A model generated the notes under the pieces. It was given only the letters and a program-made list of their open reading frames with translations. It ran no database searches and was not told the origin of the DNA. DNA of 64,000 nucleotides from Granulosicoccus sp045110515 (GTDB lineage Bacteria > Pseudomonadota > Gammaproteobacteria > Granulosicoccales > Granulosicoccaceae), in assembly GCA_045110515.1 (NCBI GenBank), contig JBGCGD010000016.1, forward strand, positions 62,001-126,000. The letters are read 5' to 3'. Made by a program: the position numbers and the translations under genes. Position 1 is the first letter of the stretch, and each line of letters starts with the position of its first letter. Of the stretch, positions 8,661-17,955 are shown one piece after another.

Positions 8661-9947
8661 TTAGCCGGCTTTTCGCTCAGCCATTGCGCTGGTAGCGCTA
8701 GCCGTGCCACTACCAGAATCAGCGGCCATACTTTGAGCCAAAACGTCACCGAGCATTTCAGCCGTAGCAGCGGATAAGGTCCAGCCCAAATGCCCGTGAC
8801 CGGTGTTGTAGTAAACCCCCGGCAACCTACCCGCTCCGACCCTAGGCATCATATTTGGCATCATGGGACGAAGACCCGCCCAGGGAATCACATGCTCAGT
8901 ATCAACAGTCGGGAAATATTGGCGGCACCACTGTATTAACGGCTTTATTCGATCATCTCTAATATCGTAATTGACCCCGTTGAATTCGGCGGTACCAGCA
9001 ATGCGGAATCGATCATCACCCAAACGACTGGTCACAACTTTGGCATCATCGTCGAGCAAGCTTACCCAAGGCGCGGCTGTCTGACTTTCCTCATCTGGGA
9101 GAGACACCGTTATGGAATAGCCTTTGACGGGATAAATATTCACACGGTCGCCCAACTGAGCAGCAAGCTTACGACTCTCTATGCCAGCGCAGACCACAAC
9201 GCCATCAAACGTTGAGACTTCAGAATTAGCGCTTCCACCTTGCGTGAATTCTGTTCGCACACCCTGCCCGTCATGATGCAGTTTTTCAACGACAGAGTCA
9301 TAAACAAAGTTTGCGCCCAAACGCAAACACGCTTGCGCCAGACCACGTGTGAATTTATGGATGTCTCCCGTTGAATCGCTAGGCGTGTAGTAGCCTCCGT
9401 ACAAGTCGCCGTTTAACGCAGGCTCAATGGATTTCATTTCTTCAACGGTTACCGCAGAGCGCTCCAGTCCGCCTTTAGCCAGCATGGCATTCACGCGAGT
9501 GGCGTGATCGAAGCCCTGCTTATCTTGATACATATGCAGAATGCCGCGCATCTCATGATTGAAATCGATGGATTCTTTTTCAGCCCATGAAAACAGGTGT
9601 TCGCGCGCAGCAATTGCCAGTCGCGCTGATTCGACGGTATTGGACTCATAGTGAGGAATGTTGCTGATGAATTCAGCCATCCAAGAGTACTTGTGCCAAT
9701 CAGGTTTGGGATTTACAAGCAGAGGCGCATCCTTCTTTAGCATCCATTTGATGCCCTTTAAAATCGTGGATGCTTGAGTCCAGACTTCCGCATTTGAAGC
9801 AGACAGTTGCCCACCATTAGCAAATGAGGTTTGCATTGCAGCATAACGATTCTTATCAAAGACCGTTACCTGATAGCCGCGGTTAAGTAATGAGTAGCAG
9901 GTGGTTACGCCGGTGATTCCAGCGCCTACAACAGCAATGTGTTTCAT
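8661..9947 (-). CDS. dadA: D-amino acid dehydrogenase, DadA type (FAD-dependent)
   Basis: Oxidises D-amino acids to 2-oxo acids and ammonia, passing electrons to the respiratory chain at the inner membrane. The 428-residue protein starts with an FAD-binding dinucleotide fold (VVGAGITGVTT, residues 6-16) and shows DadA-type blocks: TSFANGGQLSASNAEVW, YYTPSDSTGDIHKFT and, near the C-terminus, PWAGLRPMMPNMMPRVG and YYNTGHGHLGWTLS. A GGAA ribosome binding site precedes the ATG. The leader contains a tandem glycine riboswitch, so glycine itself, or a glycine-linked pool, may be the substrate or signal; that is inference. A mandelate racemase-like gene follows where many bacteria have an alanine racemase. 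Confidence 0.92.
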   Translation of the reverse strand: MKHIAVVGAGITGVTTCYSLLNRGYQVTVFDKNRYAAMQTSFANGGQLSASNAEVWTQASTILKGIKWMLKKDAPLLVNPKPDWHKYSWMAEFISNIPHYESNTVESARLAIAAREHLFSWAEKESIDFNHEMRGILHMYQDKQGFDHATRVNAMLAKGGLERSAVTVEEMKSIEPALNGDLYGGYYTPSDSTGDIHKFTRGLAQACLRLGANFVYDSVVEKLHHDGQGVRTEFTQGGSANSEVSTFDGVVVCAGIESRKLAAQLGDRVNIYPVKGYSITVSLPDEESQTAAPWVSLLDDDAKVVTSRLGDDRFRIAGTAEFNGVNYDIRDDRIKPLIQWCRQYFPTVDTEHVIPWAGLRPMMPNMMPRVGAGRLPGVYYNTGHGHLGWTLSAATAEMLGDVLAQSMAADSGSGTASATSAMAERKAG

Positions 9948-10020
9948 AGTTGGTTCCAGACATACGCAATGTAAGATGTAAGCTACCCAGCCTGTTTAAA
10001 GCTGAACAACTCGCTCATCC

Positions 10021-10226
10021 CATCTGTCTCGGAACCTGAGAGTTTACGCAACCATTGAATCGGTCTATGACTGACCTCGGTCGCTACCCCTTCGGTGGAT
10101 ATGCAAAAAACGGCATATCGCTCTCCAGATGCTTTAGTCAGTGAAGGGTCCGTTTGCCTGAGAGTTTCCTGGGTGTTGCTCCTTCGGCGTCAACTCGTTA
10201 AACCTATACGCGTTGATCTCTCCCCT
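10021..10226 (-). promoter_or_regulatory. Tandem glycine riboswitch upstream of dadA
   Basis: Read on the minus strand, two aptamers follow each other. Aptamer 1 (about 10226-10145) has GGGGAGAG, then GACGCCGAAGGAGCAAC, then AACTCTCAGGCAAACGGAC. Aptamer 2 (about 10128-10021) has CTGGAGAGCG, then CCACCGAAGGGGTAGCGACC, then AAACTCTCAGGTTCCGAGAC. These are the conserved GAGAG, CCGAAGG and CTCTCAGG elements of glycine aptamers, in order and with a short linker. It ends 74 bases before the dadA ATG. No strong terminator was seen in the platform, so control at translation initiation is possible. Confidence 0.93.
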
Positions 10227-10280
10227 ACACAACCTCAGTAGCCAGGCCATGTTGAACCTCGCCACTGTTACAGCCCTTGC

Positions 10281-10309
10281 ACTATGCAATACAGACGGGA
10301 ACAAAGCAA
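10281..10309 (-). promoter_or_regulatory. Candidate sigma-70 promoter for the riboswitch-dadA transcript
   Basis: On the minus strand TTGCTT (10309-10304) and CATAGT (10286-10281) are separated by 17 bases, giving a plausible -35/-10 pair. Transcription would begin near 10274, about 50 bases ahead of the first aptamer. The match is imperfect and was found by eye. Confidence 0.35.
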
Positions 10310-10444
10310 GCGCCCCTTAGCTGTTTTTCGGCCTGAAGAACCGTTTAATGAACTCCAAAGCTGCTCAAACTATGGCTCCAGACACAACTCCCGCCCCTAT
10401 CTTCGGCCCCGGTGTCAAAACCTAGAGATGCATCACAAGGAGGG

Positions 10445-11218
10445 CTATCGCTTTAAATAAGGCTGCAGCACGTTCAGCCAACCGCGACGAATTCTCTCGT
10501 ATTCGTACTCACAATCCTCAGCCCGTTCTTCCGACAATCCATACTCCGTATTGATTAAGTACTCGTGACTCACAGGATCACTGCCATAAACATGGCAGAT
10601 AGTGGTGTAGTAGCGCTGTATGTCCAGGCTGTGTTCACTCCAGAAATCGGACTCATCGAAGAGCTCGGTGTCTTCACTTTCCAGACCGAACATATCCGCT
10701 GCATTCAACACAACTTCCGCTCCGTTTTCAGCATATTCCAGCAACAAAACATTGGCTAATGCATCAGCTGCATCTTCTTCGCGGGCCAGTAGCGGCAAAT
10801 CATACTGGGCAAACAGGACGTGCCCTACTTCGTGAACCAGTGTGTGGAAATAGACATCGGCGATGGGTGCGTCTTCAGAATCAAAATACTCAGCAATGGT
10901 GTCGGAGAAACTGCCGGGCATCCAGATTTCCATATGCATTGGATCAAACAACGGACCGTCTTCTACTTCCGTGAGCACGGTTACATCTTTCGCAAAACGC
11001 AACAGATCATCTATGAATGTAACAAGTTCGGGTAAGTAGGCATCTTTGACGGTTAAAGACTGCAAGGTAATCGAAGTATCGTTAGGCACCACGATATCTG
11101 TTTCGTGAGCATTCGCCCCGACACAAGCGAAAAACCAAGCGATACCCACGCATACCTCTGCAGACGCACGTTTTAAACGAGCAAGCCTGCCCAATCTGTT
11201 CGATTCGTCCTCAGACAC
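10445..11218 (-). CDS. DUF4344-type putative zinc metallopeptidase, exported
   Basis: Protein of 257 residues with a GTG start placed two bases after the yhdP stop codon. A hydrophobic stretch (VCVGIAWFFACVGANA, about 22-37) looks like a signal peptide with a long charged n-region. HEVGH at about 129-133 is a zinc-binding HExxH motif, followed by an acidic REEDAAD segment at about 146-152 that can supply a further ligand. This pattern fits DUF4344, annotated as putative metallopeptidases; substrate unknown. The tight spacing indicates co-transcription with rng-yhdP, where other gammaproteobacteria often carry tldD, itself a protease-related gene. Confidence 0.75.
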   Translation of the reverse strand: MSEDESNRLGRLARLKRASAEVCVGIAWFFACVGANAHETDIVVPNDTSITLQSLTVKDAYLPELVTFIDDLLRFAKDVTVLTEVEDGPLFDPMHMEIWMPGSFSDTIAEYFDSEDAPIADVYFHTLVHEVGHVLFAQYDLPLLAREEDAADALANVLLLEYAENGAEVVLNAADMFGLESEDTELFDESDFWSEHSLDIQRYYTTICHVYGSDPVSHEYLINTEYGLSEERAEDCEYEYERIRRGWLNVLQPYLKR

Positions 11219-11220
11219 AG

Positions 11221-14200
11221 TTAGCCATTTCCGGAACTTGCCGAGCTGAATACGGGTTCATCCCAAGTACCTTTAAGTTCATATTCCCGAAGACCTATTC
11301 TATCAAGGTCGATGCCCAGCGCCTTCAATAGCCCGGTTGCAATCAAGGCACCGACTCCGGCACTCGCGCCTCCGGAAATCACGCCAATGACGGGCAGTGC
11401 CGCGCTCACCCTTGGCAGAACGGTAATTTTTTGATCGAACTGTCGCGTATTCAAATTAGACTCACCCGACACATCAACCACCCCGACGGGTCCGGTGAGC
11501 TGCACCAGTTTCACATCGACAATGCCATTATCGATTTGCGCGTCACCGGTAATTCGTTTGAAGGCGAGACCATCATCTGAAATATCAGTGAAGTCCAGAT
11601 TAAGCCTGCGAGGTAACGCCTGCAGTGCAAAGAGCCCAACCATTTTGCCAGCACCCGGTTCTAGCGGAATGATGCTTCCACGTTCGATGTTCAATTTCAC
11701 ACTACCATCTAGCATGGCCATCGACGGTAGATAAGCGGGGCCAGGCCAGCTCAGTTGCACTTCCACACTACCCTCGCCTTTTGAAATGACATCGTTTAAA
11801 CCGATGTGCTCAAAACCTGAACCGAAATCATCGCTCTGCAAAACGAGATCAAGCCGGGTTAGGTGTTGCCCACCCAGTAATGGATTGACACCTTGTGGAT
11901 CTTTTAATCGCCAATACCCCTGCCCAACTAATTGCATCGTATCGTAGGCAAAACCGAGGGTTGTTACCTGCAAACCACCGATTGCCGGCTGCGCTCGAAG
12001 CACAATATTTTTAACCGTCTGTGCATTGCGAGTGAATCGCGCAACACGAGCCTCAATCGGTGGCAACGTCCGCGGATCAATCGGCGTGGATTGCACCGAT
12101 TTCGCGACACCTTCTTTTTCAGAATTAAGCGCGTCAATAACCGCTATATCGATGCGCTCAAACCGTGCATTTAGCGCAAGCTCCTTGCTCCAGTGCTTGC
12201 GCGGATACTCGATTTGACCTTCAAGAAAATCGTTTTTAATAATAGCTTTTAGATATCTGCTGCTAGTGCTCATGCTCAGCGTTGCAGCACCCAGCGATTC
12301 GCTACCGAGCTCCAGTGAATCAATTTCCAGTTGAGTAGATACCGGAATAATTAGTGAATTAGCACCAGAGCCTGTTTTCGAGCCTGAATTGATAAATCGG
12401 CTTATACCCGCTATCCAGTCATCAGCTGCCATTCTGTCCGCTCGTCCAAGCAAGCGTATTCCAGGCTTAGCACGGGCAATTTCCGCTTGAGGAATTGGCG
12501 CGCCACCCAGTCTTATAACAAGCGATTCCATGCCGCCTTTTGATGTTGTCGCGCTGGCGTGCAACTTACCGCCCAATCGGACATCCCAACGTTGTGAGTC
12601 CTGAGAAGCCCTAAAGGCCGTGTTGACGACCAAGCGTCTGGAGGAAGCAGTAGATTTGTTCAAAGGCCGAGGCAATGACAATTCGCTCCCCACCAAGTCG
12701 CTAACAACTTGCAAACGGATACCGTCTTCGTTTTTGCGCTTAGCAGAATGCGGCACCGTCAGCTCAGCCGACCACTTTGACGCCCCTCTGATGTATTGAT
12801 CCAGAGGATTTCCGTAATGCGCTAAGACATCGTTACCTTCCAAAGCCCCCGTCAACCCAACAGTTGTTATCGCATTACGTGCTGTACCTGTTGTCTTTCC
12901 ACTAACTCGAACAGACCGCCCTAGAAACTCGGCTTTTAAGTTATTTACTCGAATACCATTGCGATCGAAACCAATCGCTCCGGATACTTGTTGCAAGGGC
13001 AAGTTAGCCTGCGAAAATTCTACTGTGTTACCGCGTAGAAAAAGTGAGCCATTGAGCGTTAAAGAGGGCTTTTTGATGTCAGTTGATGACGTATTAGTGC
13101 TCGACTTACTTCTGTACAAAGGGAGCGTTAATGCCAAATCCATATCGGCATTACCACGGCCAGTTACACCCGATAATGCAGGCTGCAATATCGGCTTGAG
13201 AGGTCCGTTGCTGCCAAAATTGATAACGTCCTGAAGTTCACCGCTCCCCGTTCCTTTCAAAGTCAACACTGGGCGTTTTAAATCTGCGATCTCAAGCTGT
13301 GTCTCGCCTATTGCAAACTTGTCAAAGGACGATTGGGTGGAAAAAACGCTTAACTTTGTACCATCAACTTCTAAAGTGCCGTTGATGTTTTTCGCTGCAG
13401 GCCATTTACGGTTAAAGGCTAGACGGCCGTTCTGGATATTTGCACTAGCGCGAAATACACCCTCACCGGAGGCAAAAGGAAAATCTGACAGGCTGCCGAA
13501 AAACAGTAAGGAACCATCACTGATCGAACCGCTCTCTACTGCAAGTTCCAGCCAGTTTCTAAATTTCTCAGAGAGTTTCTTTTTAGGCAACCATTGTTTT
13601 ACGGCATTGATATCCGTGGCCGCAAATCGGCTTTGCATGTCTAGATGTGGCGATTGACCATGCTCTAACGTCAGATTTAATCGAGAAGAAAAATGTATAC
13701 CGCTGTCATTTATCTCGATATCTCCGTCAAGCAGCACGCGACTCTTTTGGGTGAAGTCCATACCAATAGCAGCAGTCACTGAATCGATCATCAAAGGCAC
13801 ATCGGAGACACCAATCCATGACGCAGCTGTTGAGTCGGATGCCAGGGTCAGCTCACCTTTGGAATCTTCCACACTGATTCTTCCATTGAACAGGCCAAGC
13901 CCCGGCAAAGAGCCGAACGGTTTTGATTGAAGTTGATATAAATCCCCATCAAATGAAACACGCGGTAAATCGTCTGTGCGGCTGTAGTTGAAAGTCCAAT
14001 CTAGAACGCTACCTGAGGGCTGAGCTGTTTGTAGGTTGAGCGCATTAACAGGATCAGAGCCCATGAGAACGCCTCGAACCAAGCGGCTAGTGGATGCGAC
14101 ATCCAGTGTCGTTCCGGCGGCAGACACGCCCCAGGTACGAGACTTCTGAGAACCTCCGGCATTCGTTGGTGCGCTCCAATGACCAAAAACACTGTCCACA

Positions 14201-15225
14201 CGAACGGTATCTGTTCCCATGGACACAATGACATCGCTTGCTACCGCTCTGAGCGACTGCTTATCACCCACCAGTATTAGATTGGCACTCGCTCTGTCTG
14301 CCAGATAATCACCCGATACGGAGTTTTTTATACGCGATGTGGAAATGGGCCCACGAGCTGACTTCAGCTGACCGTCTTCCCATTGACCCCATAGCTCTAA
14401 GGATACGGAGGTATCTATCGGGCTGTCGACGCGACGCAGTTTATCGGCTAAACCACCGACTTTTAGAACCTTAGTCAATGCGCGGGTTTGTAAGGTGTCA
14501 GCCTTTATGTACAAATCACCCTTTGCGCTGGCCAACGCATTAGCTGACCCGACAAGATCAATACCGGCCTCTAAACTCCCACCCAGCTCTTCTGGCAATT
14601 GCACATCCACACGAAGCTTGTGAACATCATTTTCGTTTTCAGCTCGAATATTTAAATCCTGCATGACTAACTGCAGGTCGGCTTGCTTATCGATGAGAGT
14701 GACTGTCGTGTCCAGAAGCCCCACTTTCCTAGCGACTAGCAGCCATGCCATTAGATCGACACCCTGCCCCCGACGTGAGCTGGCAGATTCAGACGCTAAC
14801 CTTGCGCTCCGAACACGGTCCATGCCGTGTAACCGAAATTGACCATCGGGATCCGCCTCTACGGCGAATTGCGCACCGACCAGCGTCAGTTCATTAATGA
14901 CTGGAGCGCCACGAAAAAGACTACTCGCTAGATTTAAGTCTATTAGGAGCTCATCTAAGGTTACTTTGGAATCGCTGGTTTCAAACACCGACACTTGCTC
15001 GGCTCTGAGCAGCGGACCAAATCCCTCCCAGCTAAGGTTTAGCTCACCAATGGCAACCGGACTACGCAGGTAGTCACTGAGCCTAGATTCGATGGCAGGT
15101 TTGTAGTTGGCAACAAACGGCAGACCAAGGCGCGCACTGGCACTCAACAGTGCAAGCACGATGAGAAAAATACCTATTAGCGTGATGCAAACACGCGCGG
15201 TCATTCGAGCCGTTCTGATAATCAT
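11221..15225 (-). CDS. yhdP: YhdP family AsmA-like protein
   Basis: Very long protein (1334 residues) with one N-terminal membrane anchor (VCITLIGIFLIVLALLSASA, about 12-31) and a periplasmic body. It matches the YhdP/DUF3971 and AsmA-like group, bridge-like proteins implicated in moving phospholipids to the outer membrane in E. coli. The start resembles homologues (LGLPFVANYKPAIESRL then GELNLSWEGFGP), and the C-terminus has the AsmA-like segment with LTGPVGVVDVSGESNLNTR. The ATG at 15225 lies 12 bases after the rng stop, the same order as in E. coli (maf-rng-yhdP). The many plus-strand frames inside are antisense shadows. Confidence 0.93.
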   Translation of the reverse strand: MIIRTARMTARVCITLIGIFLIVLALLSASARLGLPFVANYKPAIESRLSDYLRSPVAIGELNLSWEGFGPLLRAEQVSVFETSDSKVTLDELLIDLNLASSLFRGAPVINELTLVGAQFAVEADPDGQFRLHGMDRVRSARLASESASSRRGQGVDLMAWLLVARKVGLLDTTVTLIDKQADLQLVMQDLNIRAENENDVHKLRVDVQLPEELGGSLEAGIDLVGSANALASAKGDLYIKADTLQTRALTKVLKVGGLADKLRRVDSPIDTSVSLELWGQWEDGQLKSARGPISTSRIKNSVSGDYLADRASANLILVGDKQSLRAVASDVIVSMGTDTVRVDSVFGHWSAPTNAGGSQKSRTWGVSAAGTTLDVASTSRLVRGVLMGSDPVNALNLQTAQPSGSVLDWTFNYSRTDDLPRVSFDGDLYQLQSKPFGSLPGLGLFNGRISVEDSKGELTLASDSTAASWIGVSDVPLMIDSVTAAIGMDFTQKSRVLLDGDIEINDSGIHFSSRLNLTLEHGQSPHLDMQSRFAATDINAVKQWLPKKKLSEKFRNWLELAVESGSISDGSLLFFGSLSDFPFASGEGVFRASANIQNGRLAFNRKWPAAKNINGTLEVDGTKLSVFSTQSSFDKFAIGETQLEIADLKRPVLTLKGTGSGELQDVINFGSNGPLKPILQPALSGVTGRGNADMDLALTLPLYRSKSSTNTSSTDIKKPSLTLNGSLFLRGNTVEFSQANLPLQQVSGAIGFDRNGIRVNNLKAEFLGRSVRVSGKTTGTARNAITTVGLTGALEGNDVLAHYGNPLDQYIRGASKWSAELTVPHSAKRKNEDGIRLQVVSDLVGSELSLPRPLNKSTASSRRLVVNTAFRASQDSQRWDVRLGGKLHASATTSKGGMESLVIRLGGAPIPQAEIARAKPGIRLLGRADRMAADDWIAGISRFINSGSKTGSGANSLIIPVSTQLEIDSLELGSESLGAATLSMSTSSRYLKAIIKNDFLEGQIEYPRKHWSKELALNARFERIDIAVIDALNSEKEGVAKSVQSTPIDPRTLPPIEARVARFTRNAQTVKNIVLRAQPAIGGLQVTTLGFAYDTMQLVGQGYWRLKDPQGVNPLLGGQHLTRLDLVLQSDDFGSGFEHIGLNDVISKGEGSVEVQLSWPGPAYLPSMAMLDGSVKLNIERGSIIPLEPGAGKMVGLFALQALPRRLNLDFTDISDDGLAFKRITGDAQIDNGIVDVKLVQLTGPVGVVDVSGESNLNTRQFDQKITVLPRVSAALPVIGVISGGASAGVGALIATGLLKALGIDLDRIGLREYELKGTWDEPVFSSASSGNG

Positions 15226-15237
15226 AACGCCTGGGAA

Positions 15238-16701
15238 TCATTGCAGTACAACGTCGTAATGTTCACGCGTGTAATGTTGTTCTGCCTGTAATCGAATAGG
15301 CACCCCGGCGAAATCCTGCAATTCAGCGAGATCGTCGGAGCGTTCCTCAGTAAACCAATCGACAATCTCACTCGAAGCCAGAACGGTGACTGAATCAATT
15401 TCAAATTGCCTTACCTGTCTAATAATTTCTCTGGAAACTTCGAACCCGACCGTTTCCAATGTTTTCTGCATACCCCGGCCATCGCAGACCGAACATTCAG
15501 AGCACAGCACCTGCTCTAGAGATTCGCGTGTCCGTTTTCGCGTCATCTCAACCAAACCTAACTGCGAAACCTCATTGACTTGAGTCCTTGCATGATCACG
15601 TTCCAGAGCTTTTTCCAGCGCTCTTAATACTTGCCTGCGATGCTCCAGAACCGCCATATCAATGAAATCAATGATGATGATTCCACCCAGATTTCGTAAC
15701 CTCAACTGACGGGCGATCGCTTGCGCAGCTTCAAGGTTAGTCTTGAAGATAGTTTCTTCAAGGTTATGTTTTCCAACGAATCCACCGGTATTGACATCTA
15801 TGGTTGTCATTGATTCGGTTTGGTCGATTATTAAATAGCCACCCGACTTTAATAAGACCTTACGATTCAATGCCTTATCAATCTCATCCTCAACTCCGTG
15901 GAGATCAAAAATAGGCCTTTCACCGGGATAATGTTCTAAACAGCTAGCTAATTCCGGCACATATTCTTCGCAGAAATCAACGCACTGATGAAATGTTTCC
16001 CGAGAGTCGATACGAATGCGTTCGATGCCTTCGCGATTCAGGTCTCGCATCATTCTTTGCACTAATGGAAGGTCTCGGAAAATTACATTGCCCGCCTCTG
16101 CGCTCTGGCATCTTTCTTTGACACCACGCCAGGCTTTTGTCAGGTAGTCCAAATCATCCTTTAGGTGTTCAAGCTCCACTCCCTCAGCAGCAGTACGAAT
16201 GATGTAGCCAGCAGAACTATCTCCGCGCAGCTGTGTGACCATTGAGCGCAAACGTTCCCGTTCTTCTTCGTTATCAATGCGGGCAGAAACACCAATGTTG
16301 TCTTCATACGGCATCATGACAAGATAGCGGCTGGGGGCCGTTAACTTGCTGGTGACGCGTGCCCCTTTAGTCCCCAAAGGGTCCTTGGTGACCTGCACCG
16401 CCAATTTTTGCCCCTCTTTAAGCACTCTGGAGATAAGCACAGGCTGTGGTTCACCGTTTTCATCCAAGCAGACGTCTGCTTGCACATCAGAGACATGGAG
16501 AAAAGCGGCTTTTTCCAGACCAATATCGACAAAGGCGGCTTCCATTCCGGGCAACACGCGCTTTACCGTGCCCTGGAAAATGGCACCTATTAAACCGATT
16601 TTTTGAACCCGTTCAATCCAAATTTCGGTCAGCATGCCGTTTTCAACGGTGGCAACCCGAGTTTCCTGGGGCGTCACGTTGATTAGTAATTCTTCACTCA
16701 T
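15238..16701 (-). CDS. rng: Ribonuclease G
   Basis: Single-strand-specific endoribonuclease that matures 16S rRNA 5' ends and decays some mRNAs. The 487 residues match RNase G length; the long RNase E C-terminal scaffold is absent. An S1-like domain covers about residues 38-120 (FQGTVKRVLPGMEAAFVDIG). Catalytic acidic residues are Asp302 (TTIDVNTGGFVG) and Asp345 (IIIDFIDM). The Zn-link is C410xxC413. It precedes yhdP and follows maf in one leftward run. Confidence 0.96.
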   Translation of the reverse strand: MSEELLINVTPQETRVATVENGMLTEIWIERVQKIGLIGAIFQGTVKRVLPGMEAAFVDIGLEKAAFLHVSDVQADVCLDENGEPQPVLISRVLKEGQKLAVQVTKDPLGTKGARVTSKLTAPSRYLVMMPYEDNIGVSARIDNEEERERLRSMVTQLRGDSSAGYIIRTAAEGVELEHLKDDLDYLTKAWRGVKERCQSAEAGNVIFRDLPLVQRMMRDLNREGIERIRIDSRETFHQCVDFCEEYVPELASCLEHYPGERPIFDLHGVEDEIDKALNRKVLLKSGGYLIIDQTESMTTIDVNTGGFVGKHNLEETIFKTNLEAAQAIARQLRLRNLGGIIIIDFIDMAVLEHRRQVLRALEKALERDHARTQVNEVSQLGLVEMTRKRTRESLEQVLCSECSVCDGRGMQKTLETVGFEVSREIIRQVRQFEIDSVTVLASSEIVDWFTEERSDDLAELQDFAGVPIRLQAEQHYTREHYDVVLQ

Positions 16702-16767
16702 ACTGCATAGTATGCCCGCCCAGCTGCCTTGAATGTCAGCTGAAACACAATCGTTACAGAAGAATTT

Positions 16768-17385
16768 TTAATTGCTTACATCCTGCCCTTTTATTGTGCG
16801 CAGTAATGCGACGGTCTCGTACAGCGGCAGTCCGACAACGTTGCTATAACTGCCCGACAACTTAGAAACAAAACGGGCGCCACAGCCTTGAATGGCATAT
16901 GAGCCTGCTTTTCCTGCAGGCTCTCCGCTCTCCCAATAATTTAGCGCATCGCTTTGCGATACCCGGCCAAATTCGACGGCGGTTGTGACGAGTGCCGTTT
17001 CGATTAAATCACGTTCGATAGAGACAATGGCGACACCTGTGTGAACATGGTGTTCCCGCTCAGATAGCGCCTGAAGCATTGTTAATGCAGCTTCTTTATT
17101 GCAGGGTTTCCCTAGGGCCTGACCATCCAGATCAATGATGGTGTCTGCTCCGAGAATATAGTGCACGGGCGTTTGAGGTGCCTGAGTATCAAGATGGAGT
17201 CGCGCAAGCCGGCTTTTACAGCACCTGGCTTTTTCCAAAGCCAACCTGTGCACCAATTCAGATGGGGATTCACCAGCCAATGGACTTTCGTCAATATCTA
17301 CCGGATGACAAATGGCTTCAATACCGATTTGTTCAAGTAGCTCTTTACGGCGAGGCGAGGCAGAAGCAAGAACAATGGCGGGCAT
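16768..17385 (-). CDS. maf: Maf family nucleoside triphosphate pyrophosphatase
   Basis: Hydrolyses non-canonical or excess (d)NTPs to monophosphates. From the ATG at 17385 the protein has 205 residues and the standard start PAIVLASASPRRKELL; an upstream in-frame GTG at 17397 would add four residues. The family elements ILGADTIIDLDGQALGKP and SYAIQGCGARFVSKLSGSYS are intact. The resemblance to E. coli YhdE (dTTP/UTP pyrophosphatase) is supported by the same neighbour, rng. It lies between rlmH and rng. Confidence 0.94.
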   Translation of the reverse strand: MPAIVLASASPRRKELLEQIGIEAICHPVDIDESPLAGESPSELVHRLALEKARCCKSRLARLHLDTQAPQTPVHYILGADTIIDLDGQALGKPCNKEAALTMLQALSEREHHVHTGVAIVSIERDLIETALVTTAVEFGRVSQSDALNYWESGEPAGKAGSYAIQGCGARFVSKLSGSYSNVVGLPLYETVALLRTIKGQDVSN

Positions 17386-17416
17386 CTCTGTTTGCACCTA
17401 TCAACTCCCGACGGCG

Positions 17417-17878
17417 CTATGCGCGGTGATAAGGGTGGTTATCCAGTAAAGACTGTGCACGATAAAGCTGCTCTACTAAAACCACTCGAACCAGTGGATG
17501 CGGATAGGTCAAGTTGGACAAACTCCACATCTGATTCGCCCTGCCACGAACTCGAGGATGCAAACCATCTGCCCCTCCGATAATAAACACGAGCGACTTG
17601 CCTAACTCTTGCCACGATTCAAGTTGCTTGGACACCTGCTCTGTTGACCACGCCACGCCTCTGTTATCCAATGCAATAACATGCGCTTTATCGGGAATGG
17701 CATCCAAAAGCGCATCAGCCTCCTTGGACATGATCAGTTCACTGCTATCGCCTTGCGCCTGTGCGAATTCACGCACTTTGAACTGCCAACGGCGCGGCAT
17801 ACGTTTGGTGTAATCATCAGATGCCGACTGCACCCAGGCAGGCATCTTTCGCCCTACCGCAAAGACTGAGATCTGCAC
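17417..17878 (-). CDS. rlmH: 23S rRNA (pseudouridine1915-N3)-methyltransferase
   Basis: SPOUT-class methyltransferase that modifies pseudouridine 1915 of helix 69 on 70S ribosomes. At 153 residues it has the usual length. The trefoil-knot SAM-binding segments are visible: VIALDNRG, FIIGGADGLHP and the C-terminal YPHPLVRVVLVEQLYRAQ followed by HPYHRA. The start codon is GTG (17878). It sits after rsfS, the conserved order nadD-rsfS-rlmH. Confidence 0.96.
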   Translation of the reverse strand: MQISVFAVGRKMPAWVQSASDDYTKRMPRRWQFKVREFAQAQGDSSELIMSKEADALLDAIPDKAHVIALDNRGVAWSTEQVSKQLESWQELGKSLVFIIGGADGLHPRVRGRANQMWSLSNLTYPHPLVRVVLVEQLYRAQSLLDNHPYHRA

Positions 17879-17955
17879 AGCAGTATTACCGGCGCATCAC
17901 TGGCTTTAAGGTGAACGGCTGCATTGTGAAGATCATGGTGAAGAAACTTCTTAGA

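Larger units (their letters stand above)
9948..10444. other. Intergenic region: riboswitch leader of dadA
   Basis: About 500 bases without a protein gene. It holds the dadA ribosome binding site and expression platform (9948-10020), the tandem glycine aptamers (10021-10226) and a candidate promoter (10281-10309). Nothing recognisable was seen from 10310 to 10444, which lies downstream of the DUF4344 gene. Confidence 0.8.

Noticed and set aside
13319..13657. Plus-strand ORF of 112 codons inside yhdP
   Set aside because: It is antisense to a long, well-supported gene and shows no domain or ribosome binding site.
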